Of a DNA stretch of 64,000 nucleotides, positions 28,834 through 41,511 are shown in pieces. Numbering within the stretch: position 1 is the first letter of the stretch; each line of letters begins with the position of its first letter. The notes beneath the pieces were generated by a model, which saw only the letters and a program-made list of their open reading frames with translations, ran no database searches and had not been told where the DNA came from. The stretch is from Indioceanicola profundi (GTDB lineage: Bacteria; Pseudomonadota; Alphaproteobacteria; Azospirillales; Azospirillaceae). A program made the position numbers and the translations under genes. The stretch lies in NCBI RefSeq assembly GCF_003568845.1, contig NZ_CP030126.1, positions 1,329,001 through 1,393,000 on the forward strand, read 5' to 3'.

Positions 28834-30231
28834 CTAGTAATGGATGGCGCGCCCGTAGGCGGCCAGGACCGACTCGTGCATCATCTCGGACAGGGTCGGG
28901 TGCGGGAAGATGGTGTGCATCAGCTCCGCCTCCGTGGTCTCCATCGTCTTGGCGACGGTGTAGCCCTGGATCAGCTCGGTCACCTCCGCGCCGATCATAT
29001 GGGCACCCAGAAGCTCACCGGTCTTGGCGTCGAACACGGTCTTCACCAACCCTTCCGGCTCACCGAGCGCAATGGCCTTGCCGTTGCCGATGAAGGGGAA
29101 GCGGCCGACACGGACCTCGTAACCGGCCTCCTTGGCCTTCTTCTCCGTCAGACCGACGCTGGCCACCTGCGGCAGGGAGTAGGTGCAGCCCGGGATGTTG
29201 CGGACATCGATGGGATGGACCTCAAGCCCGGCGATCTTCTCCACGCAGATCACGCCCTCGTGGCTCGCCTTGTGGGCCAGCCAGGGCGCGCCGCAGACAT
29301 CGCCGATGGCATAGACGCCGGGCTCGTCCGTGCGCATGTAGGCGTCGGTCACGATGTGGCCGCGCTCGACCTTCACCTTGGTGTTCTCAAGGCCGAGATT
29401 CTCGCTGTTGCCGACGATGCCGACGGCGGAGATGACGCGGTCCACGGTGACCTGCTCGGTCTTGCCGTTGCCCACATCCAGCGTGGCGGTGACGTTGTCG
29501 GCACCCTTGTCCAGCTTCACCACCTTGGTGTTGGCGCGGATCTTGATGCCCTGCTTGGTGAACTGCTTGGCGGCCAGCGCGCTGATCTCCTCATCCTCCA
29601 CGGGGAGGATGCGGTCCATCACCTCCACCAGCGTCACCTCGACGCCCATGTTGCGATAGAAGCTGGCGAACTCCACGCCGATTGCGCCGGTGCCGATGAC
29701 CAGCAGGCTCTTCGGCATCTTCTCCGGAACCATGGCCTCGCGGTAGGTCCAGACCAGCTTGCCGTCGGGCTCAAGACCCGGCAGCACGCGCGCGCGCGCA
29801 CCGGTGGCGATGATGATGTGCTTGCCTTGGTAGTCGCCGGCGTCCTGGCCAGTGACGGTCACCTTGCCCTTGCCGGACAGCTTGGCGCTGCCGTTGATCA
29901 CGGCAACCTTGTTCTTCTTCAGCAGTCCCTTCACGCCGGCGGAGAGTTGGCCCGCCACGCCGCGGGAGCGCTTCACGATGGCCGGCAGGTCCATGGTGAC
30001 CTTGCCTTCGACCGTGATGCCGTAATCCTTCGAATGCTGGATCAGGTGCGCCACCTCGGCGCTGCGCAGCAGCGCCTTTGTCGGGATGCAGCCCCAGTTC
30101 AGGCAGATGCCGCCCAGATGCTCCCGCTCCACCACGGCGGCCTTCATGCCGAGCTGGGCCGCGCGGATGGCCGCCACGTACCCGCCGGGTCCGGCGCCGA
30201 TGACAAGGACGTCGTAGTTGGTGTCGGCCAT
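28834..30231 (-). CDS. lpdA: dihydrolipoyl dehydrogenase (E3)
   Basis: Reoxidises dihydrolipoamide of the pyruvate dehydrogenase complex with FAD and NAD+. 465 residues: FAD motif [17 protein letters not shown] (10-26), redox disulfide [19 protein letters not shown] motif [17 protein letters not shown], and the C-terminal [15 protein letters not shown] with the catalytic His-Glu. Start ATG 30231 has AAGGAG upstream. Separated from pdhC by the GNAT gene. Confidence 0.97.
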   Translation of the reverse strand: MADTNYDVLVIGAGPGGYVAAIRAAQLGMKAAVVEREHLGGICLNWGCIPTKALLRSAEVAHLIQHSKDYGITVEGKVTMDLPAIVKRSRGVAGQLSAGVKGLLKKNKVAVINGSAKLSGKGKVTVTGQDAGDYQGKHIIIATGARARVLPGLEPDGKLVWTYREAMVPEKMPKSLLVIGTGAIGVEFASFYRNMGVEVTLVEVMDRILPVEDEEISALAAKQFTKQGIKIRANTKVVKLDKGADNVTATLDVGNGKTEQVTVDRVISAVGIVGNSENLGLENTKVKVERGHIVTDAYMRTDEPGVYAIGDVCGAPWLAHKASHEGVICVEKIAGLEVHPIDVRNIPGCTYSLPQVASVGLTEKKAKEAGYEVRVGRFPFIGNGKAIALGEPEGLVKTVFDAKTGELLGAHMIGAEVTELIQGYTVAKTMETTEAELMHTIFPHPTLSEMMHESVLAAYGRAIHY

Positions 30232-30248
30232 GGTTCGCTCCTTCGCGC

Positions 30249-30746
30249 TTACAGCCCGGCCAGGCGCCGCAATCCGTCGCCCGTGACCCGCTGCACGGTC
30301 CATTCATCCATCGGCTCGGCGCCGATGCCGCGGTAGAACCGGATCGCCGGTTCGTTCCAGTTGAGAACCCACCATTCCAGGCGGCCCAGCCCTTCCTCAA
30401 CACAACGGCGGGCCAGATGCTCGAACACCATCCTGCCGAGTCCGCGTCCGCGGAATTCCGGCCGGACATAGACATCCTCAACATAGATGCCGTGCCGCCC
30501 GAGGAAGGTGGAGAAATTATAGAACCAGATGGCGATGCCAGCAGGTTCGCCATCCGCCTCCAGGATCAGGGCGAACGCCTTCGGGTTTTCCCCGAACAGC
30601 GCCGCCCGGAAATCCTGCTCCGTCGCTACCACCTGGTCCGCCAGCTTCTCGTACTCCGCCAGTTCCCGCACGAAGCGGAGGACGAGGCAGATATCCTCCG
30701 GCCCTGCGGGCCGGAGAGCGGCAGATGGGGCGGCGGGACCGCTCAT
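30249..30746 (-). CDS. GNAT-family N-acetyltransferase
   Basis: A 165-residue acetyltransferase close to the diamine/SpeG-SAT1-like branch: RPAGPEDICLVLRFVRELAEYEKL at the N-terminus and the acetyl-CoA loop VRPEFRGRGLGRMVFEHLA. Sits between pdhC (9-base gap) and lpdA (17-base gap), thus inside the pyruvate dehydrogenase operon. Whether it acts on a complex subunit or on polyamines cannot be told. Confidence 0.88.
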   Translation of the reverse strand: MSGPAAPSAALRPAGPEDICLVLRFVRELAEYEKLADQVVATEQDFRAALFGENPKAFALILEADGEPAGIAIWFYNFSTFLGRHGIYVEDVYVRPEFRGRGLGRMVFEHLARRCVEEGLGRLEWWVLNWNEPAIRFYRGIGAEPMDEWTVQRVTGDGLRRLAGL

Positions 30747-30755
30747 AGTCCCGCC

Positions 30756-32129
30756 TTACAGCATCATCGTGATCGGGTCCTCGATCATCTGCTTGAAGAC
30801 CTTCATGAACTCCGCCCCCACGGCTCCGTCGACCGACCGGTGGTCGACGGTGAGCGTGCAGGTCATCACGGTGGCGACGGCCAGGGCATCGCCCTTGACC
30901 ACCGGCCGCTTCTCACCCGCACCCACCGACATGATGCAGCTCTGCGGCGGGTTGATGATGGAGGTGAAGTTCTTGATGCCGAACATGCCGAGGTTGGACA
31001 CGCTGAAGGTGCCTCCCTGGAACTCCTCCGGCTTCAGCTTGCCATCGCGGGCCTTCTGGGCGAGCGCCTTCACCTCGGCGGAGATGGTGGCCAGGCCCTT
31101 CTGGTCGGCGTTCTTGACGATCGGGGTGATCAGCCCGCCCTCTGTCGCCACGGCCACGGAGACGTCGACATTCTCGTACTGGAGAGTGCCGTCCTCGTGC
31201 CAGGAGGTGTTGGCGGCCGGCACCTTGCGCAGGGCCAGTGCCACCGCCTTCACGACGAAGTCGTTGACGGACACCTTCTCGCCAGACCGCTCGTTCAGCT
31301 CCTTGCGGAGGGCAAGCAGGGCATCGACCTCGCAATCCACCGTGAGGGCGAAGTGCGGGATCGTCTGCCAGGCCTCCGTCAGGCGCTTGGCGATGGTCTT
31401 GCGCATGCCGGAGTTGGGCAGGACCTTGTACTTCATGCCCAGCTTGTCGGCGGTGTCCTTGGCATTGACGCCACGCGGCAGGGCGGCCGGCGACGGAGAG
31501 GTGCCGATCCCGGCGGGCGCCGGCTGCTGTGCCGGAGCCGGGGCGGCCTTCGCCGCCTGGGCCGGCTTGCCGCCCTTCAGCGCCGTCTCGACATCCGCCT
31601 TCACGATCCGGCCATTCGGGCCGGAACCCTGCACGCCGGACAGATCCAGGCCAGACTGCTCCGCCATGCGGCGGGCAAGCGGGCTGGCGAACACGCGGTC
31701 GCCGCCACCATGGGCCGGCTGGGCGGATGCCGTGGGACCGACATCGCTCTTCGGCGCCACGGCATTGTCCTGCGGACCGGGCTGGCCGTAGGACGGAACC
31801 GCGGCCTGAACCTCGACCTTCTCCGGCTGCGGAGCGGCAGCCGGCTTCGGGGCGGGCTTGCCGGCGGAAAGGGCGGATTCATCCTCCCCCTCCTCCAGCA
31901 GCAGGGCGATGGGCGTGTTCACCGCGACACCGTCGGTGTCGTCGGCGATCAGGATCTTGCCCAGCTTGCCCTCATCCACGGCCTCCACTTCCATGGTGGC
32001 CTTGTCGGTCTCGATCTCGGCCAGCACATCGCCGGACTTGACCTCGTCCCCTTCCTTCTTCAGCCACCGGGCCAGCTTGCCCTCCGTCATGGTGGGCGAC
32101 AGGGCCGGCATCAGGATCTCGATCGGCAT
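30756..32129 (-). CDS. pdhC: pyruvate dehydrogenase complex dihydrolipoyl acetyltransferase (E2)
   Basis: 457 residues forming the core of the complex. One N-terminal lipoyl domain (residues 1-80) with the lipoylated Lys in [17 protein letters not shown], an alanine/proline linker, a peripheral-subunit-binding domain ([14 protein letters not shown]...[13 protein letters not shown]) and the catalytic domain ending [15 protein letters not shown] with its active-site His. Its lipoyl domain is nearly identical in DNA to that of pdhB. Confidence 0.97.
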   Translation of the reverse strand: MPIEILMPALSPTMTEGKLARWLKKEGDEVKSGDVLAEIETDKATMEVEAVDEGKLGKILIADDTDGVAVNTPIALLLEEGEDESALSAGKPAPKPAAAPQPEKVEVQAAVPSYGQPGPQDNAVAPKSDVGPTASAQPAHGGGDRVFASPLARRMAEQSGLDLSGVQGSGPNGRIVKADVETALKGGKPAQAAKAAPAPAQQPAPAGIGTSPSPAALPRGVNAKDTADKLGMKYKVLPNSGMRKTIAKRLTEAWQTIPHFALTVDCEVDALLALRKELNERSGEKVSVNDFVVKAVALALRKVPAANTSWHEDGTLQYENVDVSVAVATEGGLITPIVKNADQKGLATISAEVKALAQKARDGKLKPEEFQGGTFSVSNLGMFGIKNFTSIINPPQSCIMSVGAGEKRPVVKGDALAVATVMTCTLTVDHRSVDGAVGAEFMKVFKQMIEDPITMML

Positions 32130-32156
32130 ACTCGTTCCTCCCGGGCGGTCCGGCGC

Positions 32157-33551
32157 TCAGCGACGGTAGGTGACGGCCTTGACGGCCTTGACGACGTCGT
32201 CGGGCTGGGGAAGCGCCAGCTTCTCCAGATTGGCGGCGTAAGGCAGCGGAACGTCCTTCGCATGCACGCGCACGACCGGCGCGTCCAGATAGTCGAAGGC
32301 GTGCTCCATCATCAGCGCGGACATCTCCGCACCCAGGCCGGCGAAGGCCCAGCCTTCCTCCACATTGACCAGACGGTTGGTCTTCTTCACCGAATTGACC
32401 ACCGTCTCCACATCCAGCGGGCGGATGGTGCGGAGGTCGATGACCTCGCAGGAGATGCCCTCCTCCGCCAGCCGCTCAGCCGCGGCCAGGGCATGGGCCA
32501 CCATCAGCGAGTAGGCCGTGATGGTCACGTCGGTGCCCTGGCGGATCACCTTGGCGCGGCCGATCGGGATGATGAAGTCCGGATCGGTCGGCACCGGGAA
32601 GGAGTGACCGTAGAGGATCTCGTTTTCCAGCACGATGACCGGATTCGGATCGCGGATCGCCGCCTTCAGCAGCCCCTTGGCATCGGCCGCCGTATAGGGT
32701 GCGACCACCTTCAGGCCCGGCACATTGGCGTACCAGCTCGTGAAGTCCTGGCTGTGCTGCGCCCCCACCCGCGCCGCGGCGCCGTTCGGACCGCGGAACA
32801 CGATGGGGCAGCCCATCTGGCCGCCGGACATGTACAACGTCTTGGCGGCGGAGTTGATGATGTGGTCCATCGCCTGCATTGCGAAGTTCATGGTCATGAA
32901 CTCCACGATCGGGCGCAGGCCGCCGAACGCAGCGCCGACACCAAGGCCAGCAAAGCCGTGCTCGGTGATCGGCGTATCGATCACGCGCTCCGGCCCGAAC
33001 TCCTGCAGCAGGTTCTGGGACACCTTGTAGGCGCCCTGATACTCCGCGACCTCTTCGCCCATCAGGAAGACGGTGGGGTCGCGGCGCATCTCCTCCGCCA
33101 TGGCATCACGCAGCGCCTCGCGGACGGTCTGCGTCTGCACATTGGCGAAGTACTTGTCCTCGTCGGTCGCTGGCGGTGCGGCCGGCCCCTTGGGCGGGCT
33201 GTCCGGCAGGGTAGCCGGGGCCGGCTTGTCGTCGCCCTTCGGCTGCTGCAGCGGCACGCTCTTGGGCGTGATCTCCTCGGTCTGGGCGAGGCTCTCCGTC
33301 GGGCTCTCATCCTCGCCGACCAGCGTGGCGATGGGGGTGTTCACCGCCACGCCATCGGTGCCTTCCGGCACCAGGATCTTGGCCAGCGTCCCCTCGTCCA
33401 CGGCCTCCACCTCCATGGTGGCCTTGTCGGTCTCGATCTCGGCCAGCACATCGCCGGACTTGACCTCGTCCCCTTCCTTCTTCAGCCACTTGGCCAGCTT
33501 GCCTTCCGTCATGGTCGGCGACAGGGCCGGCATCAGGACCTGTACGGGCAT
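32157..33551 (-). CDS. pdhB: pyruvate dehydrogenase E1 beta subunit with N-terminal lipoyl domain
   Basis: 464 residues. An extra lipoyl domain occupies 1-80 (lipoyl Lys in [12 protein letters not shown]), followed by a Pro/Ala linker and the transketolase-like E1 beta module from about 140 ([36 protein letters not shown]). Lipoylated E1 beta is a known peculiarity of alphaproteobacterial PDH. Lies between pdhA and pdhC with short gaps. Confidence 0.97.
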   Translation of the reverse strand: MPVQVLMPALSPTMTEGKLAKWLKKEGDEVKSGDVLAEIETDKATMEVEAVDEGTLAKILVPEGTDGVAVNTPIATLVGEDESPTESLAQTEEITPKSVPLQQPKGDDKPAPATLPDSPPKGPAAPPATDEDKYFANVQTQTVREALRDAMAEEMRRDPTVFLMGEEVAEYQGAYKVSQNLLQEFGPERVIDTPITEHGFAGLGVGAAFGGLRPIVEFMTMNFAMQAMDHIINSAAKTLYMSGGQMGCPIVFRGPNGAAARVGAQHSQDFTSWYANVPGLKVVAPYTAADAKGLLKAAIRDPNPVIVLENEILYGHSFPVPTDPDFIIPIGRAKVIRQGTDVTITAYSLMVAHALAAAERLAEEGISCEVIDLRTIRPLDVETVVNSVKKTNRLVNVEEGWAFAGLGAEMSALMMEHAFDYLDAPVVRVHAKDVPLPYAANLEKLALPQPDDVVKAVKAVTYRR

Positions 33552-33578
33552 TCGTCGGTTCCTCCGGATGTCGTCGGC

Positions 33579-34592
33579 TCAGGATTCCACCAGCACGTCC
33601 GTCCACAGTTCGGACGGATCGGGCTCGGGGCTCTGGGTGGCGAACTCGGCAGCCTCGGTGACCACCTGTTTGACCTCGCGGTCGATGACCTTCAGCTTCT
33701 CCTCGTCGGCGACGCCGTCGTCGAAAAGCCGCTTCTTCAGATTGTCGATGGGGTCGCTTTCCGACCGCATCTTGTTGACCTCCTCCTTCGTCCGGTACTT
33801 CGCCGGGTCGGACATGGAGTGGCCGCGATAGCGGTAGGTCTTCATCTCGAGGATCATGGGGCCGTTGCCGGAACGGATGTACTTCACAGCCTCATCGGCG
33901 GCGGCCTTCACGTCCAGCACGTCCATGCCGTTCACGGCCTTGCCCGGAATGCCGTAGGCGCTGCCGCGATTGCACAGCTCACCGGCCGAGGCACGCGCCT
34001 GGGAGGTGCCCATGGCGTACTTGTTGTTCTCGATGATGTAGAGAACCGGCAGCTTCCAGAGCGCCGCCATGTTGAAGCTTTCGTAGACCTGGCCCTGGTT
34101 GACCGCACCGTCGCCCATGTAGCAGACGTTGATGCCGCCATCCTTGTTGTACTTGTGGGCGAAGGCCAGACCGGTTCCGATCGGCACCTGGGCGCCGACG
34201 ATGCCATGCCCGCCGAAGAACTTCTTCTCGCGGCTGAACATGTGCATTGAGCCGCCCTTGCCCTTGGAGTAGCCCCCGCGGCGGCCGGTCAGCTCGGCCA
34301 TCACGCCTTTGGGGTCCATCTGGCAGGCCAGCATGTGGCCGTGGTCGCGGTAGCTGGTGATGATGCTGTCACCGGGCTGCAGCGCAGCCTGGATGCCAAC
34401 AACCACGGCCTCCTGACCGATATAGAGGTGACAGAAGCCGCCGATCAGGCCCATGCCGTACATCTGCCCCGCCTTCTCCTCGAAGCGGCGGATCAGCAGC
34501 ATTTCACGGTAATAATGGATCAGTTCATCCGGGCCAGGCAGGGATGCGGCTTGCGGTGCCGCGGGCTTGGCGCGGCGTCGGGACGTGGCCAC
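33579..34592 (-). CDS. pdhA: pyruvate dehydrogenase E1 alpha subunit
   Basis: 337 residues, thiamine-diphosphate decarboxylase subunit of type I (alpha2beta2) E1. The ThDP motif GDGAVNQGQVYESFNMAALWKLPVLYIIENN is intact, with the phosphorylation-loop-like RYRGHSMSDPAKYR. The start is GTG 34592, supported by GGGAGGAG 6 bases upstream; the frame is open a little further but without such a site. First gene of pdhA-pdhB-pdhC-GNAT-lpdA. Confidence 0.97.
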   Translation of the reverse strand: MATSRRRAKPAAPQAASLPGPDELIHYYREMLLIRRFEEKAGQMYGMGLIGGFCHLYIGQEAVVVGIQAALQPGDSIITSYRDHGHMLACQMDPKGVMAELTGRRGGYSKGKGGSMHMFSREKKFFGGHGIVGAQVPIGTGLAFAHKYNKDGGINVCYMGDGAVNQGQVYESFNMAALWKLPVLYIIENNKYAMGTSQARASAGELCNRGSAYGIPGKAVNGMDVLDVKAAADEAVKYIRSGNGPMILEMKTYRYRGHSMSDPAKYRTKEEVNKMRSESDPIDNLKKRLFDDGVADEEKLKVIDREVKQVVTEAAEFATQSPEPDPSELWTDVLVES

Positions 34593-34776
34593 TCGCTCCT
34601 CCCTCAAAGAATGTTCGCGCAGGCAACAGGCGTCGCGCCGCAACGTGCCGCTAGTGCTAGCGCCCTGCGAAACTCATTGCAAGCTGTGTGCAGTGCAATA
34701 CGCTGTTTTGGCACGCATTTTTGGGATTAACCTTGAACAGGCTAATCGAAGCGTTTTCAGCGGCTTAGGTAGGAAA

Positions 34777-35136
34777 TCAGGGGACGCTCTGCGCCGGATG
34801 CGGGTCAGGCCGTCCCGGAAGGAGGATCACCAGATCATCCGGATGCGTGTGGTTGAGCTGGGCGCGCGCCCGCTCCTCCAACATATCCGGGTCCAGGCTG
34901 TCGGGCCGCAGCAGGGTGGTACGGCGCTCCAGCTCGATACGTTCGGATCGCACCTGCTCCAGCACGCGCTCCGCCTCCTCCACTTCGCCCTGCAGATGCG
35001 TCAGCGCGACGAGGCCGCGGTCGCCCTGAACCGTATGATAGGCGAAGTAGGCCACCACAAACGCCCCGAGGACCGGCCCCACGATCTGGCGGAGCAGGCG
35101 ATTGATTCCATTGAAGAAGGGGCGTGCGGCGATCAT
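34777..35136 (-). CDS. ftsB: cell-division septum protein FtsB/DivIC family
   Basis: 119 residues: a single membrane helix (IVGPVLGAFVVAYFAYHTV, about 18-36), then a coiled coil (residues 45-75) and a short C-terminal region containing ARAQLN. FtsB forms a complex with FtsL and FtsQ at the divisome. It lies between eno and pdhA, the same location as in many proteobacteria where ftsB follows eno. Confidence 0.88.
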   Translation of the reverse strand: MIAARPFFNGINRLLRQIVGPVLGAFVVAYFAYHTVQGDRGLVALTHLQGEVEEAERVLEQVRSERIELERRTTLLRPDSLDPDMLEERARAQLNHTHPDDLVILLPGRPDPHPAQSVP

Positions 35137-35225
35137 GTCGGCATGGAATCATGGGCTATCCAGGCCGTCAAATAGAAAACGCGTTCGACAAGAATTGTCC
35201 GAAGCCCTAACTGAAATCGCACAAG

Positions 35226-35253
35226 AAAAAGGGGCAGCCCGGCGGGCTGCCCC
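35226..35253 (-). terminator. rho-independent terminator of eno
   Basis: A perfect 10-bp stem GGGGCAGCCC / GGGCTGCCCC with a 3-base loop begins 34 bases after the eno stop, followed on the minus strand by TTTTTCTTG. Confidence 0.9.
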
Positions 35254-35286
35254 AATACCTAGCGTTGGTGAAGTCTCCTGGCGTCC

Positions 35287-36708
<1,422 letters not shown>

Positions 36709-37338
36709 CTATGCAGCCAATGCTTCCGTTTCCTTGGTGGTGAGCGGCCGATCCATCGTGCGCTTCGCACCTTTGGTGCCTATGTAGAAGTCGGAAATGC
36801 GGGCCAGATCGGCCGCAATGCTCTCCGTCATCCAGAGCAGTTCGCCGAACCGTACCTTACGACGACCGTAATCCAACGCGCAGGGCAGAATGGGAACTCC
36901 GGCGGCGCGCGCGATATGCCAGAATCCGCTCTTCCAGTGCTGGCTCTCGCTGCGAGAGCCATCCGGCGCGATGGCCATGGCGAGCTTGTCGGCATTACGG
37001 AAGCGTTCGGCAACTTGACCGACCACACCGCCTGCCTTCCGGCGATCCACGCCGAAGACCCCGCACCAGCGCATCAATGCACCAAGCGGCGGCTTCATCA
37101 GCGTGTGCTTGCCCATGATCTTGATATCGATACCAAGTGCCAGCGCGGCACCCATCACGACATAGAAGTCCCAATTTGACGTATGCGGCGCGCCGATGCA
37201 GATGAACTTCGGAACGTCCGGCACTTCCCCTTCGAAGCTCCAGCCACCCAGCCGGAGCATGGTGCGGCCGGCCCATCGGGACAGGGCGCTGCCGCGACGG
37301 GGTACGGATGCGCCAATCGAGGGGACACTCAGGGACAT
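36709..37338 (-). CDS. 1-acyl-glycerol-3-phosphate acyltransferase family protein
   Basis: A 209-residue PlsC-superfamily protein with the HX4D catalytic motif in APHTSNWDF (about 51-59), and an acceptor-site-like APDGSRSESQHWKSGF in place of the usual EGTRS. The length and MGKHTLMKPPLG segment fit a small glycerol-phosphate or lysophosphatidate acyltransferase. It is downstream of kdsA by 32 bases, so may be co-transcribed with this LPS precursor gene. Confidence 0.85.
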   Translation of the reverse strand: MSLSVPSIGASVPRRGSALSRWAGRTMLRLGGWSFEGEVPDVPKFICIGAPHTSNWDFYVVMGAALALGIDIKIMGKHTLMKPPLGALMRWCGVFGVDRRKAGGVVGQVAERFRNADKLAMAIAPDGSRSESQHWKSGFWHIARAAGVPILPCALDYGRRKVRFGELLWMTESIAADLARISDFYIGTKGAKRTMDRPLTTKETEALAA

Positions 37339-37370
37339 CGTTCAGGCCTCGTCGGTCGAAATGGTCCCGG

Positions 37371-38213
37371 TCAGATGGCGACGGGATCGGCCTTTGCAAT
37401 ACGGTCCAGCGCCAGGAGGGTGGAGAGCACAGTCTCCATCTGCGTCAGCGGGACCATGTTCGGACCGTCGCTCGGCGCGCAGTCCGGGTCCTGATGGGTT
37501 TCCATGAAAACGGCGGCAACGCCGATGGCTATGGCGGCGCGGGCCAGAACAGGGACGAACTCCCGCTGTCCGCCGCTGCTGGTCCCCTGCCCGCCCGGCT
37601 GTTGCACGCTGTGCGTGGCGTCGAACACAACCGGGTAGCCAGTCTGGGCCATGATCGGCAGGGACCGCATGTCGCTGACCAGCGTATTATAGCCGAAGCT
37701 GGCGCCCCGTTCGCACAGCAGGACGTTATGGTTGCCCGTGGAAGCGATCTTGGCCGCCACGTTCTTCATGTCCCAGGGGGCCAGGAACTGGCCCTTCTTC
37801 ACGTTGATGGGCTTGCCGGTCTCACCGGCCGCCAGCAGCAGGTCCGTCTGGCGGCAGAGAAAGGCCGGAATCTGCAGCACGTCCACCGCCTCCGCCACCG
37901 GTGCGCATTGCTCTGGCGTATGGATGTCGGTGAGGACCGGAATTCCGAACTTCTCGCGGATTTCGGCCAGAATCGGCAGGCTCTTGTCCATGCCCAGTCC
38001 GCGGGCGGCGGAGACGCTGGTGCGGTTCGCCTTGTCGAAGCTGGACTTGTAGATCAGCGGAATTCCCAGCCTGTGTGTCAGCTCCACCAGGGCGGAGGAC
38101 ATCTCCAGCGCATGATCGCGGGATTCGAGCTGGCACGGCCCGGCGATCAGAACAAAGGGCTTGTCATTGGCGATCTGCACATCGCGGACCGCGACGGCGC
38201 GGGGGGAATTCAT
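37371..38213 (-). CDS. kdsA: 3-deoxy-8-phosphooctulonate synthase
   Basis: Condenses phosphoenolpyruvate and arabinose-5-phosphate for lipopolysaccharide Kdo. 280 residues with IAGPCQLES near the N-terminus, [19 protein letters not shown], and [15 protein letters not shown] 38213 gives the family N-terminus. Shares the strand with pyrG and eno; pyrG-kdsA-eno linkage is common in proteobacteria. Confidence 0.97.
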   Translation of the reverse strand: MNSPRAVAVRDVQIANDKPFVLIAGPCQLESRDHALEMSSALVELTHRLGIPLIYKSSFDKANRTSVSAARGLGMDKSLPILAEIREKFGIPVLTDIHTPEQCAPVAEAVDVLQIPAFLCRQTDLLLAAGETGKPINVKKGQFLAPWDMKNVAAKIASTGNHNVLLCERGASFGYNTLVSDMRSLPIMAQTGYPVVFDATHSVQQPGGQGTSSGGQREFVPVLARAAIAIGVAAVFMETHQDPDCAPSDGPNMVPLTQMETVLSTLLALDRIAKADPVAI

Positions 38214-38223
38214 GGCGGCACCT

Positions 38224-38304
38224 ATAGGTCGCAAGGAGCGGAGCGGATTGCGACGTATCCGCAGCCCGGAGTTGGTCGCGATCCGCTCCGCCCTCGCGAC
38301 CTAT
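38224..38304. repeat. long intergenic inverted repeat between pyrG and kdsA
   Basis: Two arms of about 30 bases, ATAGGTCGC...GCGAC at 38224-38254 and GTCGC...GCGACCTAT at 38275-38304, pair with few mismatches around a 20-base loop. It almost fills the gap between the pyrG stop (38309) and the kdsA start (38213). It could act as a terminator or mRNA stabiliser, or be a small palindromic mobile repeat. Confidence 0.85.
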
Positions 38305-38308
38305 CGCC

Positions 38309-40039
<1,731 letters not shown>

Positions 40040-40046
40040 CTACGAC

Positions 40047-40379
40047 TCATTCCCCGACGGGGACCGAGGGTTCGGCCGGCGCCGGAGCGGGCGCCTCCGA
40101 AGGCGCTTCCGGCGCGGCGGCGGGCACTCGATCAAAGATCGAATCCGTGCGCGACGCGTTGCCGGCCAGAATCGCAAGGATCAGGCTGGTGGCGAAGAAA
40201 GCTGCGGCCAGGAGAGCGGTGGCGCGGGTCAGCAGATTGGCGCTTCCGCGGGTGGTCATCATGCCGCCCATGTTGCCGCCGCCCATGCCGAGACCGCCGC
40301 CTTCGGACTTCTGGATGAGAACCACACCGACCAGCGCCATGGCGATCAGCAGGTGGATGACCAGAACCACCGTTTCCAT
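40047..40379 (-). CDS. secG: preprotein translocase subunit SecG
   Basis: 110 residues with two membrane helices (about 2-20 and 50-72) flanking the glycine-rich GGGLGMGGGNMGGMM loop that marks SecG, and an alanine/proline-rich C-terminal extension. Helps SecYEG translocate proteins. ATG 40379 chosen because it has GAGGGAA upstream and starts the first helix. Follows tpiA as in many proteobacteria. Confidence 0.94.
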   Translation of the reverse strand: METVVLVIHLLIAMALVGVVLIQKSEGGGLGMGGGNMGGMMTTRGSANLLTRATALLAAAFFATSLILAILAGNASRTDSIFDRVPAAAPEAPSEAPAPAPAEPSVPVGE

Positions 40380-40539
40380 ACCCGTTCCCTCGAAAGACCC
40401 GTTCAACCGCCCGTCATCCGGGCATCAAGCCAACATGTTCCTGCGAACACGCATAGGAACCGGCTGCCTCTCGGGGCAACCGGCCCTGTCACAAATCATG
40501 TCGTCGGGCGGGTTGTTTACCCGCTCAGCGCGCCGGATG

Positions 40540-41295
40540 CTAGCGACAAGATGCAGCAATGCCCCAGAAGTCTTCATCCTTCAGGCTGGCGCCGCCGACC
40601 AGCGCCCCGTCCACATCGTCAATCGCCAGAATTTCAGCCGCGTTGCCCGGCTTCACCGACCCGCCGTATAAAATGCGCACGCCGTCGGCGCTTGCAACGA
40701 GCCCGGACAGGCTGGTGCGGATATTGGCGTGCATGGCGGCTATGTCCGCATTGGTCGGCGTACGGCCTGTACCGATTGCCCAGACCGGCTCATAGGCGAT
40801 GACGGTATTCTCCGCCGTGGCTCCGTCCGGGATGGAGCCCTTGAGCTGTCCCGTGACGACGGACTCGGCCTCGCCCGCATCACGCTGCCCCTCGGTCTCG
40901 CCGACACAGACAATGGCGATCAGGCCGGCTTTGTGAGCTGCTGCAGCCTTTGCGCGGACCGTTGCGTCGCTTTCGCCGTGGTCCTGCCGGCGTTCGGAGT
41001 GGCCGACGATGACATAGCGACACCCCAGATCGGCCAGCATGGCGGCGCTAATGTCGCCGGTATGGGCGCCCTTCTCCGCCGCATGGCAGTCCTGGCCGCC
41101 GAGCGCCAGGATTGAACCTTCGAGGACCTGCCCCACAGGCGCGATCAGCGTAGCGGGCGGACAGATCAGCATGTCGAATCGCGCCGTGTCGGCTTTTTTC
41201 AGCCGCTGAACCAGGGCTGCGGCCAAAGCCGTCCCGTCGGCGCGGAGGCCGTTCATCTTCCAGTTTCCGGCGATCAGTGGGCGCCGCGCTGCCAT
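40540..41295 (-). CDS. tpiA: triosephosphate isomerase
   Basis: Interconverts dihydroxyacetone phosphate and glyceraldehyde-3-phosphate. 251 residues with GNWKMN (Lys active site), VIVGHSERR (His), [11 protein letters not shown] (Glu) and [12 protein letters not shown] 41295 has GAGGAGG upstream. Divergent from ppiD across 216 bases. Confidence 0.98.
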   Translation of the reverse strand: MAARRPLIAGNWKMNGLRADGTALAAALVQRLKKADTARFDMLICPPATLIAPVGQVLEGSILALGGQDCHAAEKGAHTGDISAAMLADLGCRYVIVGHSERRQDHGESDATVRAKAAAAHKAGLIAIVCVGETEGQRDAGEAESVVTGQLKGSIPDGATAENTVIAYEPVWAIGTGRTPTNADIAAMHANIRTSLSGLVASADGVRILYGGSVKPGNAAEILAIDDVDGALVGGASLKDEDFWGIAASCR

Positions 41296-41511
41296 TCCGT
41301 TCCTCCTCATCGTCCTTATCGATTATTCCTGCGCATTCCGCGCATCCCTTACCAGCCGCAGGGCTGGAATTCCACCCGCACCGCTCCTATACCGGGTGTG
41401 GCTTGCCGCACCGGCAGGCCGCTTCTATGATGCGCCGCTTTCGGCGGACCCGATGCGTCTGGCTTCAGGGCCGGCTCTTTCCTTCTGATCTGAGATCGCA
41501 AGTCACCTCCC

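Noticed and set aside
30417-34250. Very long open frame on the plus strand opposite pdhABC
   Set aside because: It is antisense to well-recognised genes and arises from high-GC codon bias; composition is not protein-like.
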